Of a stretch of DNA of 64,000 bases, positions 11,497-23,917 are shown in pieces (position 1 is the stretch's first letter; every line of letters starts with the position of its first letter). The DNA is from Tamarix chinensis (Eukaryota; Streptophyta; Magnoliopsida; Caryophyllales; Tamaricaceae). The notes beneath the pieces were generated by a model that saw only the letters and a list, made by a program, of their open reading frames with translations, had not been told where the DNA came from and did no database searches. Both the position numbers and the translations under genes were made by a program. The stretch is taken from assembly GCA_030549775.1 (NCBI GenBank), contig CM060180.1, positions 26,741,590 to 26,805,589 of the forward strand, written 5' to 3'.

Positions 11497-13225
11497 TTAG
11501 ACCGTAGGCTGAGCAGCAGACAAACCAAGCCACGAGTTGTCCTTAGCTGGCTTTGCAGAAGCTGCAGAAGCTGAGCCTGAGCTATACGGTGCCTTGGCAG
11601 TAATCCTGTAAATAAAACAGTATAAATTTAATGCACCGAACCAAAATCATAAAGGCACACGTGACTTGAAGAATGCGTTGGAAATAGGAAGAGGAGGAGA
11701 TCTGAATGTGAATGGATAGAGCCTTATCGTCTGTTTACCTATCCTTTCTCTTCTCAAGGAATCGATGAAGGGAAGCTTTCCTAGCAATCGGCAGATCTGA
11801 AAGACGGAAAGTCAAAAGTTAGGACATACATGCACACACGACAAAACCAAAATAAAGATACTTCGGTATATCTACGATACAGATCAAAACCAGATATGCA
11901 CACACAATTAATAATTTACCATAAACAGTTGCGGGCGCAAGCGGACGCTGCTTTTGAATCAAATTGTTGCAAGAAATAGGAGCAACAGAAGGCGCCGGGA
12001 CAGGAGTAGGAGGGGCAGGACCAGTTTTAGGACTTAGAGGAGGAACCGCCTGCTGCGGCAAATTGGCAGAATTATTGGAAGCAGCGTTGGACATGTGATT
12101 GTTAGAGCATCCACGGGCAGCAAGTTCCATGATCTCTTTAGCCTTCTCAGCTGGGAAATCGTTGAACACAATGACTTGTCCTCCAAAAAATATTGTCATT
12201 TGAGATTTCTGTGATTCCATAGTTGCAGCAGCAGGCTTACTGATTAATTCAGTCACAACCAAAATATATATATTAGTAAGGATACGATACAGATCGAAAG
12301 AGGCACAGGATAGGATGGGATTGGGAAGGCATAGCATAGCGTAGCAGCAACAAATAAACAACAAATAGGAAGGGAGGGGTATCATTATAGTAGACACTTA
12401 CCACTCAGGAGGAAAGCTGTTGATCGAATTCATCATGGCTCCAGGCACAGGCTTGTTCAATTCTTCTTTAACTTCAGCATGCCTCTCATTGATTGGAAAT
12501 AAATTCATAGTGGTGCGAGCAGAATGAAACTCATCAGTTGTTCCTATTTTTAGACAATAAAACTTAGTTTCACTAAATACTACAGACATGGTAGAAATTG
12601 AAACCACATACCATGTGTACAGCTAACCGTAGCAGACTCAAATCCATATTTCATCACATGTTCAAAATAGAGAATATTAATAGTAGGGTATAAGAAAAGC
12701 AGGAAACAAAATTATCCGATTTCCTATAGATCTGGAAGCTTTCCTTATTGTTTTAGTTTCCAGATTCGGCAGTTTTTCAATCAATAACCAGATCGATTTC
12801 CAGCAATTTCAAGCTACAAATCAAACTTGATTTAAACTTAATTAAGTGCGATTGTTAAGACGAGATTAGCTAATTTAGGCAGAAATGAACGGGGACAAAT
12901 ATATATGTAGATAGATAGATAGATAGATAGATAATCGCCTAGATTAGTCAGAAATGAGCAAACAGAATCAGAAATCGATCGACTAACTATAAGTCTATAA
13001 CCGCGCGTGTGTGTGTGTGTAGGATATTTTAAAGTTAAGCTTGGATTGATTGATTGATTGATTACCTCTGACATCGATGCTCGATGAATTCATTCCAAGA
13101 CTAAGATCGGCAAATGATCTCTTCTCCTTAAGATACTGACTCAGTAAATTACAAGTTTGCGTGAATGTGTTTTTCTGACCGGAAACTCGGCCGGCGTCAC
13201 CAACTAACGATGATGACTTCGACAT
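11497..13225 (-). CDS. JAZ: Jasmonate ZIM-domain repressor (JAZ1/TIFY10-like)
   Basis: JAZ proteins are nuclear repressors of MYC2-type factors; jasmonoyl-isoleucine makes COI1 bind the Jas degron and destroy them. Exons (minus): 13066-13225, 12402-12543, 11920-12239, 11739-11796, 11497-11605. All introns are GT-AG and the phases join to give 262 aa. Seen: an N-terminal block like JAZ1 ([20 protein letters not shown], ending DLSLGM); TIFY/ZIM motif [20 protein letters not shown] from residue 116; Pro-rich linker; Jas motif [19 protein letters not shown] at 209-227 followed by ITAKAPY; C-terminal SWLGL. The degron LPIAR is intact, so it should be hormone-sensitive. The last intron splits the Jas motif after KRKD, the conserved Jas intron; reading into it gives AGG then TAA. 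The start Met opens exon 1 with a JAZ1-type N terminus. Paralogue number within JAZ1/2 is not assignable. Confidence 0.95.
12910..13060. repeat. Microsatellites in JAZ intron 1: (GATA)n, (GT)n, (TTGA)n
   Basis: A (GATA)n run at about 12911-12932, a (GT)n run at 13006-13020 and a TGAT/ATTG run at about 13043-13062 all fall in the first intron; the last abuts the splice donor at 13065. Confidence 0.9.
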
Positions 13226-13900
13226 ATCTCCTTCTTCTTCTTCTTCTTCTTCTTCTTCTTCTTCTACTTTTCCGATGATTACAGGTTTGGAATCCGAATC
13301 TAAGGATTGAAATCAGTTCTTCGTTCTCTCTCTCTCTGGCCACGAGGTTTCTCGATTGAAGCTTTTGAAATGGCGTAACAGAGACTTATTATTATTATTA
13401 TTATTAATGTGTCACAGGTGGTGGTGCTATCGTTAAAGCACGAGGAATAAATGAGAGACAGAAGCGATAAAAGAGGGAGGAGAAAGAACAGGGGAGAGAG
13501 GAAGCGGTCTCCTTCTTAAGGCGCGTTTTGTGGCTTGCTTTATTGGGCTAATTTGGTAATTTGGGTTTCTATATGTGGATTTAATTTTTATGAGAAAACT
13601 ACGTATGGAATTATTAGAGAGAGTCAAGTCAGTAGAATAAATAGGGGCCTTGAAATTAGGTTTTTCTTACTTTTTTTTTATTTATAAAAAAATAAATAAA
13701 ATAAAATTATTCGTGTCGTGAGTAGAAGGAAAATGGTTTGGATTGCTGCCGGGAAGTGCAGATTACGAGATAAAGTTTGGGGGGGGGGGGAGGGAGGAGT
13801 AACCGAGTAAGTTAGGAAAAAGCTGTACCGCATGGTCCTCTCCTCCATGCGTGATGCGTCTAGACCTTTCGCTACTTTGGACAATTCCACCACGTGTTGT
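13226..13900 (-). promoter_or_regulatory. JAZ 5' leader and promoter with a G-box
   Basis: Just upstream of the start codon the plus strand carries a (TTC)n run (about 13228-13264) and a (CT)n run (about 13326-13338), i.e. GAA/GA repeats in the minus-strand leader. Minus-strand TATA-like sequences lie at 13679-13686 (TATAAATA) and 13633-13644. A perfect palindromic G-box CACGTG is at 13891-13896, about 670 bp upstream of the ATG. MYC2 binds G-boxes in JAZ promoters, so this is a plausible feedback site, but that is inference. Confidence 0.4.
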
Positions 13901-14614
13901 ATATCACCTCCCCTATTATTCTTCTTTCCTATTTTTCTATTATTATAATAATAATAATAATCAACTTGGATGCATCCCTACTTGGTGGTGGGGGCGGGTG
14001 GCTCCGAGTTCCACAATGACCTGGTCCTCTTCATTTATTTACGCACATGCCTTTCCGTCACACTTACTCCGTCGTTCTTAACGACTGCTACTTTACGGTT
14101 TTTCGAATCGCAGAATGTTTGCCCTTTTACCCTTTACCAAGTCCCCAATTAGACCATACTAATGGTTTTCAAGATTCTTCTACTTTTACCTAATTATTAT
14201 TCCGCCCTCGTATTACTAGTATAATTTTATTAATTATTATACTCCTTATAGTAACCTTTATTTTTTTTTATTTCCCAAATATAGTATACTGTCCCTTAAC
14301 AAGTGTATCATAAAATATACATTTATTTGATACCATTATATATATATATATAGTTATGGTTTATAAAAATAGTCGGTATTAGTTTTTAGTTTGAACGGTT
14401 GGCTGTTTTATTTTATTTAAAAAATACGTATATATATTTAAAAGTTACAATCCAAAATAAAATTCTTTTCCAAATTCACATTTTGTTAGTTTAATCATAT
14501 CTTATACTACTATCTTTACAGTTTTTTTTATTATTAACAAAAAAAATAAACCTATGTGTACATTAAGTTCCAACTATCATGATGTACTTAAAGTGATCAA
14601 AATACCCATAGAAC

Positions 14615-14648
<34 letters not shown>

Positions 14649-15719
14649 CATGCTAAAATATGTGTTTATAAAATATTAAATTACATACCTCCATACTTAA
14701 CAATAATTAAGACATATTAGACATTCTTACCGGAATAAATATTATGATATGCTTAAATGACCAAGCACACAATGATAATATTTATACTAAAAATATGTCT
14801 AACCATGATCATCCTGTCATATTGCACACATATGACATAAATAAATTATTTTCGGCATTAAATCCATTTTAATATATTTTTGTACACATAACGATTTTTA
14901 CGAGTTAATATGCTTCATTTTACCAAATTTCATACTAGCAATATTAGGCAAAAAAATTTCAACATGACATGCATGCTTAATAAAATTTTACACATCAAAA
15001 CCCTAGTGTGCAATCATATGATATCTCACATTTTAGTAGACTATAAGAATTACCTGATTTTTCGTAAAAGTAAAAATTATAGGTAACTTGTTAAAATTAT
15101 TTAGCCTCCACTAATTAAACTTTTGTACTTAAAAAAAAAATACCACATTAATCATATTAATATTTAACCAATAAAATAATATTTTTTGTTAAAATATTCA
15201 TAAATTAAAAATTATTAAAATACTCCTAAGTTGAAAGATGGGAAAAAAATCAATACAGACCTCACCCTACATGAGTAGACTAAGTTGGCATACAGGAAGG
15301 CTTTAAGAGGGATGTTGGAGAAGGTCTAGGTTTGGTGATGGTTGAGGGGTAGATGCACACAACCCACATTTGTCTTCTCATGGATGTGAAATCACGTCAT
15401 CTAAAGTAGAACACTCTTGAGGACCACAAATTAAATACCTAATTCTTAAGCATGTGTGTCCTTGTGATTTGTTGTTCATTCTTGTAGTGAGATATAGAGT
15501 AGTGTGAAGGACAAATTTTCCACAAGAATGGACCATACCCCTCAAGTAATCTATATCATACAACCAGTTACATGTTATGTAAAGTATAATTAGTTTCCAT
15601 GTCACAAAATATGTCATTATTTTTTTAAAAAAAATCGTTCGCTATGCATGAAATATGTTGGAAATAAGATTAATACCTAAGACTTGTGCTATGAAATTAG
15701 AAACAAAAATATATGTTGA
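13901..15719. other. Intergenic AT-rich DNA with (ATA)n microsatellite
   Basis: No gene is supported. An (ATA)n run is at about 14617-14648 and short (TA)n at about 14337-14351. The stretch 15240-15620 is less AT-rich and unidentified. Reading frames at 13851-14152 overlap the JAZ promoter and show no motif. Confidence 0.4.
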
Positions 15720-15950
15720 ATTTTTCTTATTACTAGCGATATATTATCAAAAATAAGGCTATCACCCACAATGCATTTTCAATGTTAAAAAAACATTGAA
15801 TTATACTAACAACATGTTATTGGTGATAAGAAATTTCCTTTTTCTTATAAATAATATTAAATTTCCAAATAATAATTATAATAAAATAATATGTATTTAA
15901 TACCAACAACAAGTCACTGGTGATAACCATTTTTTAGGGTATTATTGAGC
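15720..15950. mobile_element. CACTA-type subterminal repeat region, left part
   Basis: Two motifs, 'aacaacatgttattggtgataag' cut to its core ACATGTTATTGGTGATAAG (about 15811-15829) and CAAGTCACTGGTGATAA (about 15910-15926), match the ACATGTCA.TGG.GATAAG motif repeated in the right part at 21360-21830. CACTA (En/Spm) elements carry such repeats near both ends. The matching CACTA tip on this side was not found, so the left end may be lost. Confidence 0.5.
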
Positions 15951-16149
15951 TAATATATGTAATACACCAAATTTTATATAGTCATAATCTCTATTATTTT
16001 ATATTTTTATCTAATCCTAGTCATGAATAATTTATAATTTTATCTTACCTAAAATCCCTCAACCCTAAATCTAATTATAAATCTAATTTTAGATCATTTA
16101 TATTTTAACCTTACTCTAACCTTGAATATTTGTTAAATTAATTTTCTCC

Positions 16150-17170
16150 TAATCCTAACCCCCTAATCTAAAATCTAAACATAACTATGAACCTGACCAA
16201 AAATTCTTTTATTTATTTTTCCTTCCTCTTCTCTTTTTCTCCTCACCCCAATCGGTTCCTTTCTCCTCCTTACCTTTCTAACCATGCAAACCTCTTCCTC
16301 GTATAACTCCCATCTCTTTCTTATTTCCCTTCTGAGCCATGCATCTCCCCTACAATAGCCACCCCCTTGCACATGCACTACACTTACATCGTCCCTGCAC
16401 TACATCAACCACTTACTCTGTGTCTAATCTGTACTACCAAACTCTCCCTTTCTTTTTAATCTTTATCGTAGAAACCTAAACACACTAACTCCCTCAACCA
16501 ACAACCATTTGGCTAATTCAATGCTTCACATGCCTCACCCCTCTCCCTACATAAATACCTCATCCTGTCTTACTTTGTTTCCTTTTCTGCCACACAAGTT
16601 AGACCTCTCCTTTCCCTTCTCTTATGTCTATTTCCCCGTTAATGAGAAGCCCTATTCTTTTTCTCCTTCTCCTTACCTCGCCATCACCACAAACACCACA
16701 CTAACCCACCACTAGCACTCTCTATTTCCCCCTCCCAAGCTTTGGCAACATTCGCTGATACACCGCGTCCCCTTTAGCAACCATCTCTGATACACCCCCT
16801 CACTTTCGACACTCAACACTGTAACCCTCCCTTAGTTGTAGCCTCCATCGCCATTATCCCCCAAGACTTGGAACCTACAATTTTTTCCCTTTCCATAGCA
16901 AAAACAAAATGTGTCATTGTTCCCTCCATTATTGGAGCACCATTTCCACTGAAGGCTTACCTTGGTTTGGTTTAGTTCTTTCTCCTCCTTCCATGCTCTC
17001 ATGCATTATATTTTCCTTGGTTTTTTCCATTAGTTATAATATTTTTTTATTAATTTTTAGGTTGTATTCCCTTGGTCTTGTGGGAGGTATCTTAGGTTAT
17101 ACGTGCGTAGAGACCAGAGACACTTTGGTGATGATATATATCATAACTTGCTAGGGTTTTGTGTGTAATG
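16150..17170 (+). mobile_element. Pyrimidine-rich LTR-like segment with TATA-like site
   Basis: A C/T-rich plus strand from about 16210 to 17000 holds ATAAATA at 16551-16557 in the context CCCTAC-ATAAATA-CCTCAT, close to the TATA context of the complete long LTR at 46436. The following text (about 17060-17160, with TGTGGGAGGTATC and AGAGACC) resembles the 48220-48260 part of that LTR in layout. I infer an internally truncated relative. Frames at 16509-16715 and 16909-17154 are low-complexity and not genes. Confidence 0.4.
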
Positions 17171-18190
17171 TGTATTTTGTATGATATCTCATGTTTGATA
17201 TTATTATGATGAACATGTTATGTTGATAGCATTATGGTATGATTATGTGATATCAATTATATGGAAAGTGAGAATATGTGAAAATTATGACCTTAACTGT
17301 TGTTATTGTGGTAAATCTTGCTTTGTAACCCAAAGTATGACCATGTGACCTATGATATTTTAATATGGTTTGTATAAGCATGGAGTGATGTTAAATAATG
17401 TGATTAATTAGTATCATGATGACATATTGGAATTTGGTAACTATCCATATTGAGACTCATTAGTTTTTTGTGAAAATGAACGTTTTGGCTAATTTAGGAT
17501 TATTTTGTCAATACGGGTTAAAATAAAATTATTGGTATTTTAATGTTTTAAATAGTTATAAACATACTAAATACCTTTTTTTCAAACATTTTGAGTGTTT
17601 ATAAATGATTTAAGGTCAATAAATGAGACAAAATGACTAAAGCAAGAATAGTAACCCTACGAGGTGGGTTATTATCACATGTGTGGAATTTTGGAGTTAA
17701 ACCTTGATTTTAGGATATGTTGCTATTATTTTCAATTCAGGGTTTTTTATAAAATTTGGCAGTCATATGATTCTTATGGAAATTTTGTGTTTAATTTGTG
17801 AAATTAGGGTTTTGTGGGAAATTGTGAATAATAACACTAAGGTTAGGCTGATATCGCATATGTAAGATGTTGACCTTGAATTTTAGGTAATAAATGTTGA
17901 CCTTGAATAATAACACTAATGTTATCAATAATAAAATTTTAATGATGATTAATTAATTTGGTGATAAAATGAGTATTAGGGTGGAAATTATGGTTGGCTT
18001 ATGAAAATTAAGGCTTCTTAGGATGATTGTTACAATATGTGTGTGGGTGTGTAATCATATATTATATGAAATATAAAAATACTTTGGGATATTTAAGAAA
18101 TTAAATAAAGATTCAAATATGAAATTCGTTAAAAGATAAGTTTTAGTACAAATATAATATTAAATTGTTGATAGATACTAAAATCAAACT
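17171..18190. other. AT-rich non-coding DNA within the transposon mosaic
   Basis: No reading frame or sharp repeat. A short duplicated phrase, 'tgttgaccttgaat' (17867 and 17892), marks a small local tandem duplication. Confidence 0.4.
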
Positions 18191-18640
18191 ACCATCGTCG
18201 TCATCCTCATTTTCTCTAACACTTGATGTTGAAGGCTAATAATACTTATTGGATTAAGTCCTAAACACTTGCATCTCCTCTAATTGTTTTTTTCCGATCA
18301 TATGCTTCTTTTTGTAAATTTAGACATTCATTGAATGATGCAACTTGTTCCTCCATCTGAAATTTCCATCGTTGTTCTTGTGCTAAGCTAGTTTGAGTTC
18401 AACTCATGCAACCAACTTCATAATGGATTGAACGCTCCCCTAGAAGCTATAAACCCACTTCTTTTCTATGACCTTGATGGATAATGAGGTCATAATCAAG
18501 TATCAAGGTCTCGTCAATCTCAATAGGGGCAAAATAATTGAAATTGCCTTTAGCCATTTGGGCCCTTTGTTCCTCTCGCATTCTCCACATCTTATTTTGC
18601 AAATCCAAAAACAAACAAACATATAATTGTTGTAATAGGA
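18190..18640 (-). pseudogene. Decayed transposase-like fragment (plant En/Spm-type, C-terminal)
   Basis: The minus strand reads, with breaks, DLQNKMWRMREEQRAQMA then APIEIDETLILDYDLIIHQG, a stop, and further on LAQEQRWKFQ, EEQVASFNECLNLQKEAYD and, after a frameshift in a poly-T run, QLEEMQVF. The glutamine/glutamate-rich coiled-coil near a C terminus resembles the tail of plant Ptta/En/Spm transposase-associated proteins, which fits the CACTA terminus found at 21945. The match is by character rather than by a diagnostic motif. Stops and frameshifts show that it is dead. Confidence 0.45.
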
Positions 18641-18889
18641 TGATAAATATTAATTAATATTATCTAAATCACAAAAAAAACCTCAACCTCCTTAGTAACC
18701 TACTTTCATTTCCTAAATTGCATATCTCAACAGGTCTTAATCCTTGTGCAATACCTCATCTGTAAAAATCCTAATTATATGTAATTAATTTTAATATTAT
18801 TTTACTATGTTCTAAATTAAATGTACTATAATTATGTATATCAATATGATTAATTAGATATAAATTTAATTATGTTGAAATTTGATAGA

Positions 18890-20800
18890 ATTTGGGTTAT
18901 TAGTTTTAATCTTAGTGTAGACCTTAAGGTGTAACTGTTTAGCCATGGGACCCTAGATATGCTAACTGGATGCTTTCCCTCGGTCTTGTAACTCTAACTA
19001 GAACCCCTAACCCTATTTTTATTTTTTCTTCTTTCTCTACCGTTACCCTAACGTATTTCCCTCATTCACACCACCTCTCTCCTATTCACTCCATACTTTA
19101 AGCCGTGGAACCGGATGCCTATGTTCTTCTGACCTATGCCTTAGGCATTCGCATGCCACCCTCACCTATATAACCCCTCTTTCCTTCCTTTTTTTTTGAT
19201 CCACAAAAAATCAAAGTCTTCAGTCTGTATAGTCATCACAATCCTTCCAAACTTCCATTCACAACATCCTTAACCTTTTCCTTTATTGTTTCACCATTTT
19301 TATCAAAGTTTTCTATGTCAAATATCTACAAACTTACACTAATATATCTCCCTTGGATGAGAAATTCATGTTGTACCCCCATAACAACGTGATAAAATTA
19401 TGTTTCTTAACTTTTAGTTGTTTCCATACCTCACATTATGCCTTGAAACTTCACCACCTCCATTTGTTATGTGAACCTTCATTGCTGCCCTCCTCCTTGT
19501 TGTGTTCCAACCTCAAAATTACTAGCCTATTCTACGTGAGTCATACATGTTGTATCCCCCTTTATACATGGGTTATTCATGTTGATCACCCTCATGTGGC
19601 ATTAAGAACTCTTGATGCTAAGGCATTTTAGTGTGAGCTTCACAAGTTATTGGGCACTTACCACATATTTGCCTCATGTGGCCATCCTTTGCCTCGATTA
19701 TTTTTTATCATTTTTCCTAATTTGGATTTAGTTAAATTTTATTATTATTGTATTGTATTATATGCTACTATATATTGTTTGATGTTGGTTTATTAGATAA
19801 TCCTTGAGGTGTCATGGAGAAGACAAACTTTTGTGTACCTTAGATTTAGGTAAATCCAATCACTCATGATATGGTAGAATTTGTGTGTGAGAATGATAGT
19901 TTGTTTAGATATAGAATTATGCTAAGGTTTGATTTTATGTAGGTGTTATAAAATATGTGAATGTTGGAAGTATGATCTTAAATAATTATCATATGCTCAA
20001 CTTATTATTAAACATGAGTTTTATGCTTGTGAAATATGTAAAACGGTTAATGTATGTATGTCTAAGGTTTTTTTTAGGATTTGTGACCTTTTCAAGTTAT
20101 GATGCATATTTTATGCTAATTTTTCCATGATTATTGTTGCATGTTGTGGTTAGGGTTGGTATAGATATAGCATGATATCATGAAAGCATGATTAAGGTTA
20201 ATTTGTGATAATTATTATTCTCATAATCTAGGGTTAGAAATGCCTTCTTATATGTAATATGATATTAAGTTTTATATTAAATGTTGAACCGTGCTATAAA
20301 TCCATATGCATGTGTTGCTTGGAATATAAGACATATTTGAGACGCATTATTAGGGTTAGTACACGTAACTTGTGAAATACACGCATAACCAAAAATATCA
20401 TAAATCACTAAGTCTTACAAATTATCTACATGCCAAATTGTTCTAAATTTATTCTTTTTAACCTTTTCATGATAAATTATCATTATAATGAAGTTGGTTC
20501 GAAATTGGATAAAATGGTGTAATTAGGATTTAAGGGTGTTTTGACCATTTTTACCTAATGCACCTATTCTAAATAATTTGGACATAAGATGACCTTAGTA
20601 TATTGATATGTTGACCTTAGTGTTGACATTGAATTTAACTTTAACTTTAACCGTTTACCTTAGGGTTAACTCTAATAAGTGGAAATAAAGGACAAATAGG
20701 TAAGGTAAAATGGGTAAGGTTGGAATTGGGGTTATTGTGTACTATGTGATATTGTGATTACCTCATAAGATATTAATATTTAAAGTGGAAAACCTCAATC
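18890..20800 (+). mobile_element. LTR-like segment with TATA box
   Basis: After a C/T-rich stretch (about 18990-19200), TATATAAC at 19167-19174 sits in the context CTCACC-TATATAAC-CCCTCT, again like the TATA context of the long LTR at 46436. Downstream is AT-rich non-coding DNA. I treat 18890 to about 21340 as another diverged member of the long LTR group, boundaries uncertain. Confidence 0.4.
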
Positions 20801-20859
20801 TTGTCATTGGTATCTCCTTAAGGGCGGTTTCCCTAAGGAAGTGGTGTAGCCTTTGATTT

Positions 20860-21110
20860 GATTTGTTCCATTGATGAGCCGCTATGACTAATCAAGGCCT
20901 TATATCTATTATAGTTAGCTCTCTAGACTTCTTCAAGGATATTGATACTTAAAGATTAGTTGACCTAAGAGGACTAAGGGTATTGTATTTTCTTGTTGCA
21001 CCAATATGACTAGATGTACTTAGTATTACTAGGTTATGGTCTAAGGTTATTGTGTTATCTCCATGAGCCAGTATAACCGAGTGTACATTAGTGTCCTTAA
21101 GTTGGTTTTC
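20860..21110 (+). repeat. Diverged subrepeats of the long-LTR 3' block
   Basis: Three spaced copies of GAGCC(G/A)NTATGACTA-like units (about 20873, 21000 and 21064) occupy the place where the complete long LTRs carry CCACCGGCTATAATAGTGG units. Similar spacing and the shared 'CC..NTAT.A..' core suggest the same subrepeat in a divergent subfamily. Confidence 0.35.
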
Positions 21111-21349
21111 TTCCCTTGAGTAAAATAAATAATAAGGAAATATTTTTTGATGCCCTTAGTATGCACTATATTGTTGGTTTGATAGTTTCCTACATGCCCT
21201 ACCTTTGTTTTTTGAAATTTTTTTAAACCTCTATGCCCTACCTTCGACGTTGAAATTGATTGGTTGGTTCATTAGTAAACCCTTAGTGCACTACTTTGTT
21301 AGTCAAGGGTTATGATGTGGATATTAGGTTAGAGCCTTAGGTTTCAACC

Positions 21350-21945
21350 TTATATAATATATGGATCCTATCACCGACAACATGTCATTGGTATTAAGGC
21401 CCACAATCCTCGGTGATAGGTCTGTTAAATGAAGCATTACGATTGGATTTCCTAGGTATCTAGTTTATTTCAAACCACAAGTCATCGTTATTATAAAATC
21501 AATGTAAGGATAAAATGAGGTATAATTCTTTCCCGCTATAAAAATGATATTCTATTGGTATTTTTTTTTGTTTTATCATCGACAACATGTCAGTGGCGAT
21601 AAGAGCTCCTCTTAATAAAAAGGAATCTACTAAAAAGTTAAGGCATGATATTCTATTGGTAAAATTTACATCGGCAATCAAGGCTCCTGTCATCGATGAA
21701 GCATCGTCAATAAAAAACGATCTACTTTACTTCAACGTTTTCCCTACTATTTTTCTTGAGAGTTTAGCAAGAATAATTATGCTTCACGTATTCACCGATG
21801 ACATGTCGTCAGTAATAAGATTGTCGAACAAAATAATGCCTTAAAATTTTTCCCATCCCAAATAGACTAATACTAAAAATAAATCATCAATGTTAGTAAA
21901 ATCGTTGAATATAAAATCGTCGGTAATTCACCTTTTTTCGTAGTG
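21350..21945 (-). mobile_element. CACTA transposon terminus with subterminal repeats
   Basis: The segment ends in CTTTTTTCGTAGTG (to 21945), the reverse complement of a CACTACGAAAAAAG terminal repeat typical of plant CACTA elements. Inside it the motif ACATGTC(A/G)NTGG.GATAAG and its complement recur (about 21388, 21580, 21650-21700, 21800), many with the (A/T)TCGTCGGTAAT-type core. CACTA elements duplicate 3 bp; the bases after the tip are TCT. The partner tip is not identified. The 85-codon frame at 21587-21844 is a by-product of the repeats. Confidence 0.75.
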
Positions 21946-21975
21946 TCTTAACATGCATATTCAGTTTAATGATAA

Positions 21976-22440
21976 GAAAGGAAAATACCACTAGTAATCA
22001 AGAAGAATCCCGCCTCTTGATTGATGATGCTAGGAAATTCTTTAAGGTTTCGTTTTGATGAAAATCTTTAGAAATAATGGAATTTAAAAAGTGAATTTAT
22101 TTTAAAATTGCAGAATTACAAATTCATTGGTTGGATAAAGAATTTGAATAGACATTTTTTTAAACTTATAGAGCATTTTTAATACTTTTCTTATTTTAAC
22201 TCATATGATTATGCGAACACACTATTTTAACAAATAATGGAATATTTGGAAGTTTTGTAATTTTATTTTGTTACAATCAATGAAGTTTTGCCAGGGATAC
22301 TAAAAATTGGAAGAAATATCTAAATTTCATCTTAATGTATCCAAAGAATATATGTTTTAGTTAGAGATATTTATAAATTCTCTTTTGAAATAAAATTCAT
22401 CCTTAAATCCTTTGTCTAAACGAAGGTTACTAGTTACTTT
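21976..22440. repeat. Dispersed 0.47 kb repeat, copy 1 (MITE-like core)
   Basis: This aligns in the same orientation with 23918-24425. Shared blocks: TAATCAAGAAGAATCC at the start, TTGATTGATGATGCTA, 'attggttggata', 'atgattat.cgaacaaactattttaa', and ATTTATAAATTCTCTTTT near the end. The inner part begins GGTTTCGTTTTGATGAAA and ends with a rough inverted copy (TTTGTCTAAACGAAGG), suggesting a MITE copied with its flank. Confidence 0.8.
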
Positions 22441-23917
22441 TAAATAATTAATTACTTTAAAAATGTTTGGTATAGAAAAATATTTAGAGCACAAATGAAT
22501 TACAACAGGTGAAAAAGAATAAAAATTATGTAATTTTGTAAAAAAAAAAAAGTTGTGATTTAATAATTCGGAAAAAACAAACGAATTTAAAATTAATAGA
22601 GTGAATAAATAAGTTAAGAATATTTGAGGACGATTAACATGACTAATTACGTAAGACAATTAAGATTAGACAAATAGAATATTACACCTACTTCATTACA
22701 AGTTGCTCTTATCGATGTAGCGATCGGAACACCATTATTTCTAAGATTTTTCATGAATGGAAACTAGTAACAAACTAATTTCTATGAACTATATCATGCT
22801 TAGATACATTCCAAAATCCATCCACATCAATATCAAACTATCCCTTTTTCCATATAATTTGTTCCAGCGCTAACTTCATATAAACCTTATCTTCAATTTT
22901 TTTTTCTTAGATTTCAAACTAGCTTTCAACAATAATATTACTTCATGTATATTTGTTTCCGGTTGTTTCCCAATAGCTGGATATTCCTATATGAGGCCTT
23001 TTGATTTCAAACCAACTTCGTATATAAGTCATAAGCTTCTTCATCATTGTTCGTTATTTTCCTAACAACACATAATCATCACCTCGATCAATCTTCAACA
23101 AAAACAAAAAGAAAATTAATATTACAACAAAATCATGATAATACTTCAACAAATTGCTATTAATATTACGACAATCATACAATTTTTTCAATACGATCAT
23201 ACTAATACTTTACCAAAATCGTGATTTATTTTTTTTAACAAAAGAATCATATTGCATTTTTTAAATATTTCAACATAATTAAGCTAATATTTCAATGGAA
23301 TGTTATTAATATTTCTACAACATCGTACTAAAATACTATAATAAAATCATGATGATACATCAGTAGTCGTACTAATATTTCAGCAAAATATTAAATTAAT
23401 ATGCCCTCCGAATCATCATTAAAAAAAAAGTACTATATACCAATATTTCAACGCAACAATGCTGATTTTTTAACAATATCGTGCCAATATTCTACCCAGT
23501 ACTAGTAGTAACAACTTCCGGTCCTTGTGTCGCAACAAAAGTTCAATTGTACCTCAAAATATCTACAGCCACATGCCTACGAAAATGAGACATATATTTT
23601 TTTAAAGAGAGCTCGACCACCCAAATCAAAAGGCTTTTACAAGATCTAATTGACTGAGAAAATCTGGGAATCGATGAAATTTTGTGAGCGAAATCACAAT
23701 GCGTGGCGTGAGTGAAGAAGAAGAGAGGCCTGGGACGAAGATGAAGACCGTATAACCAATTAACAGAATCGCAATTATATTTTGTGACATGACAAGTAAT
23801 TATATCATGCATATGGTACGATATAAAATTATTTGGAGAGTTTGATGCATTATTGTGACAAAATTATCCCTCGTGCTACTCTGTCCTTTACCGCAAATCA
23901 TGCATTTTCAATTCAAC
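22441..23917. other. AT-rich intergenic DNA
   Basis: No gene is supported. The words 'ttcaacaaaa', 'aatatttcaac' and 'atcatactaatat' recur irregularly between 23090 and 23480 as a degenerate repeat. An 89-codon minus frame at 23543-23812 has no recognisable motif. Confidence 0.4.

Noticed and set aside
15109..15113. A CACTA word as possible left tip of the CACTA element
   Set aside because: The following bases (ATTAAAC) do not match the right tip CACTACGAAAAAAG and the preceding three bases are not TCT.
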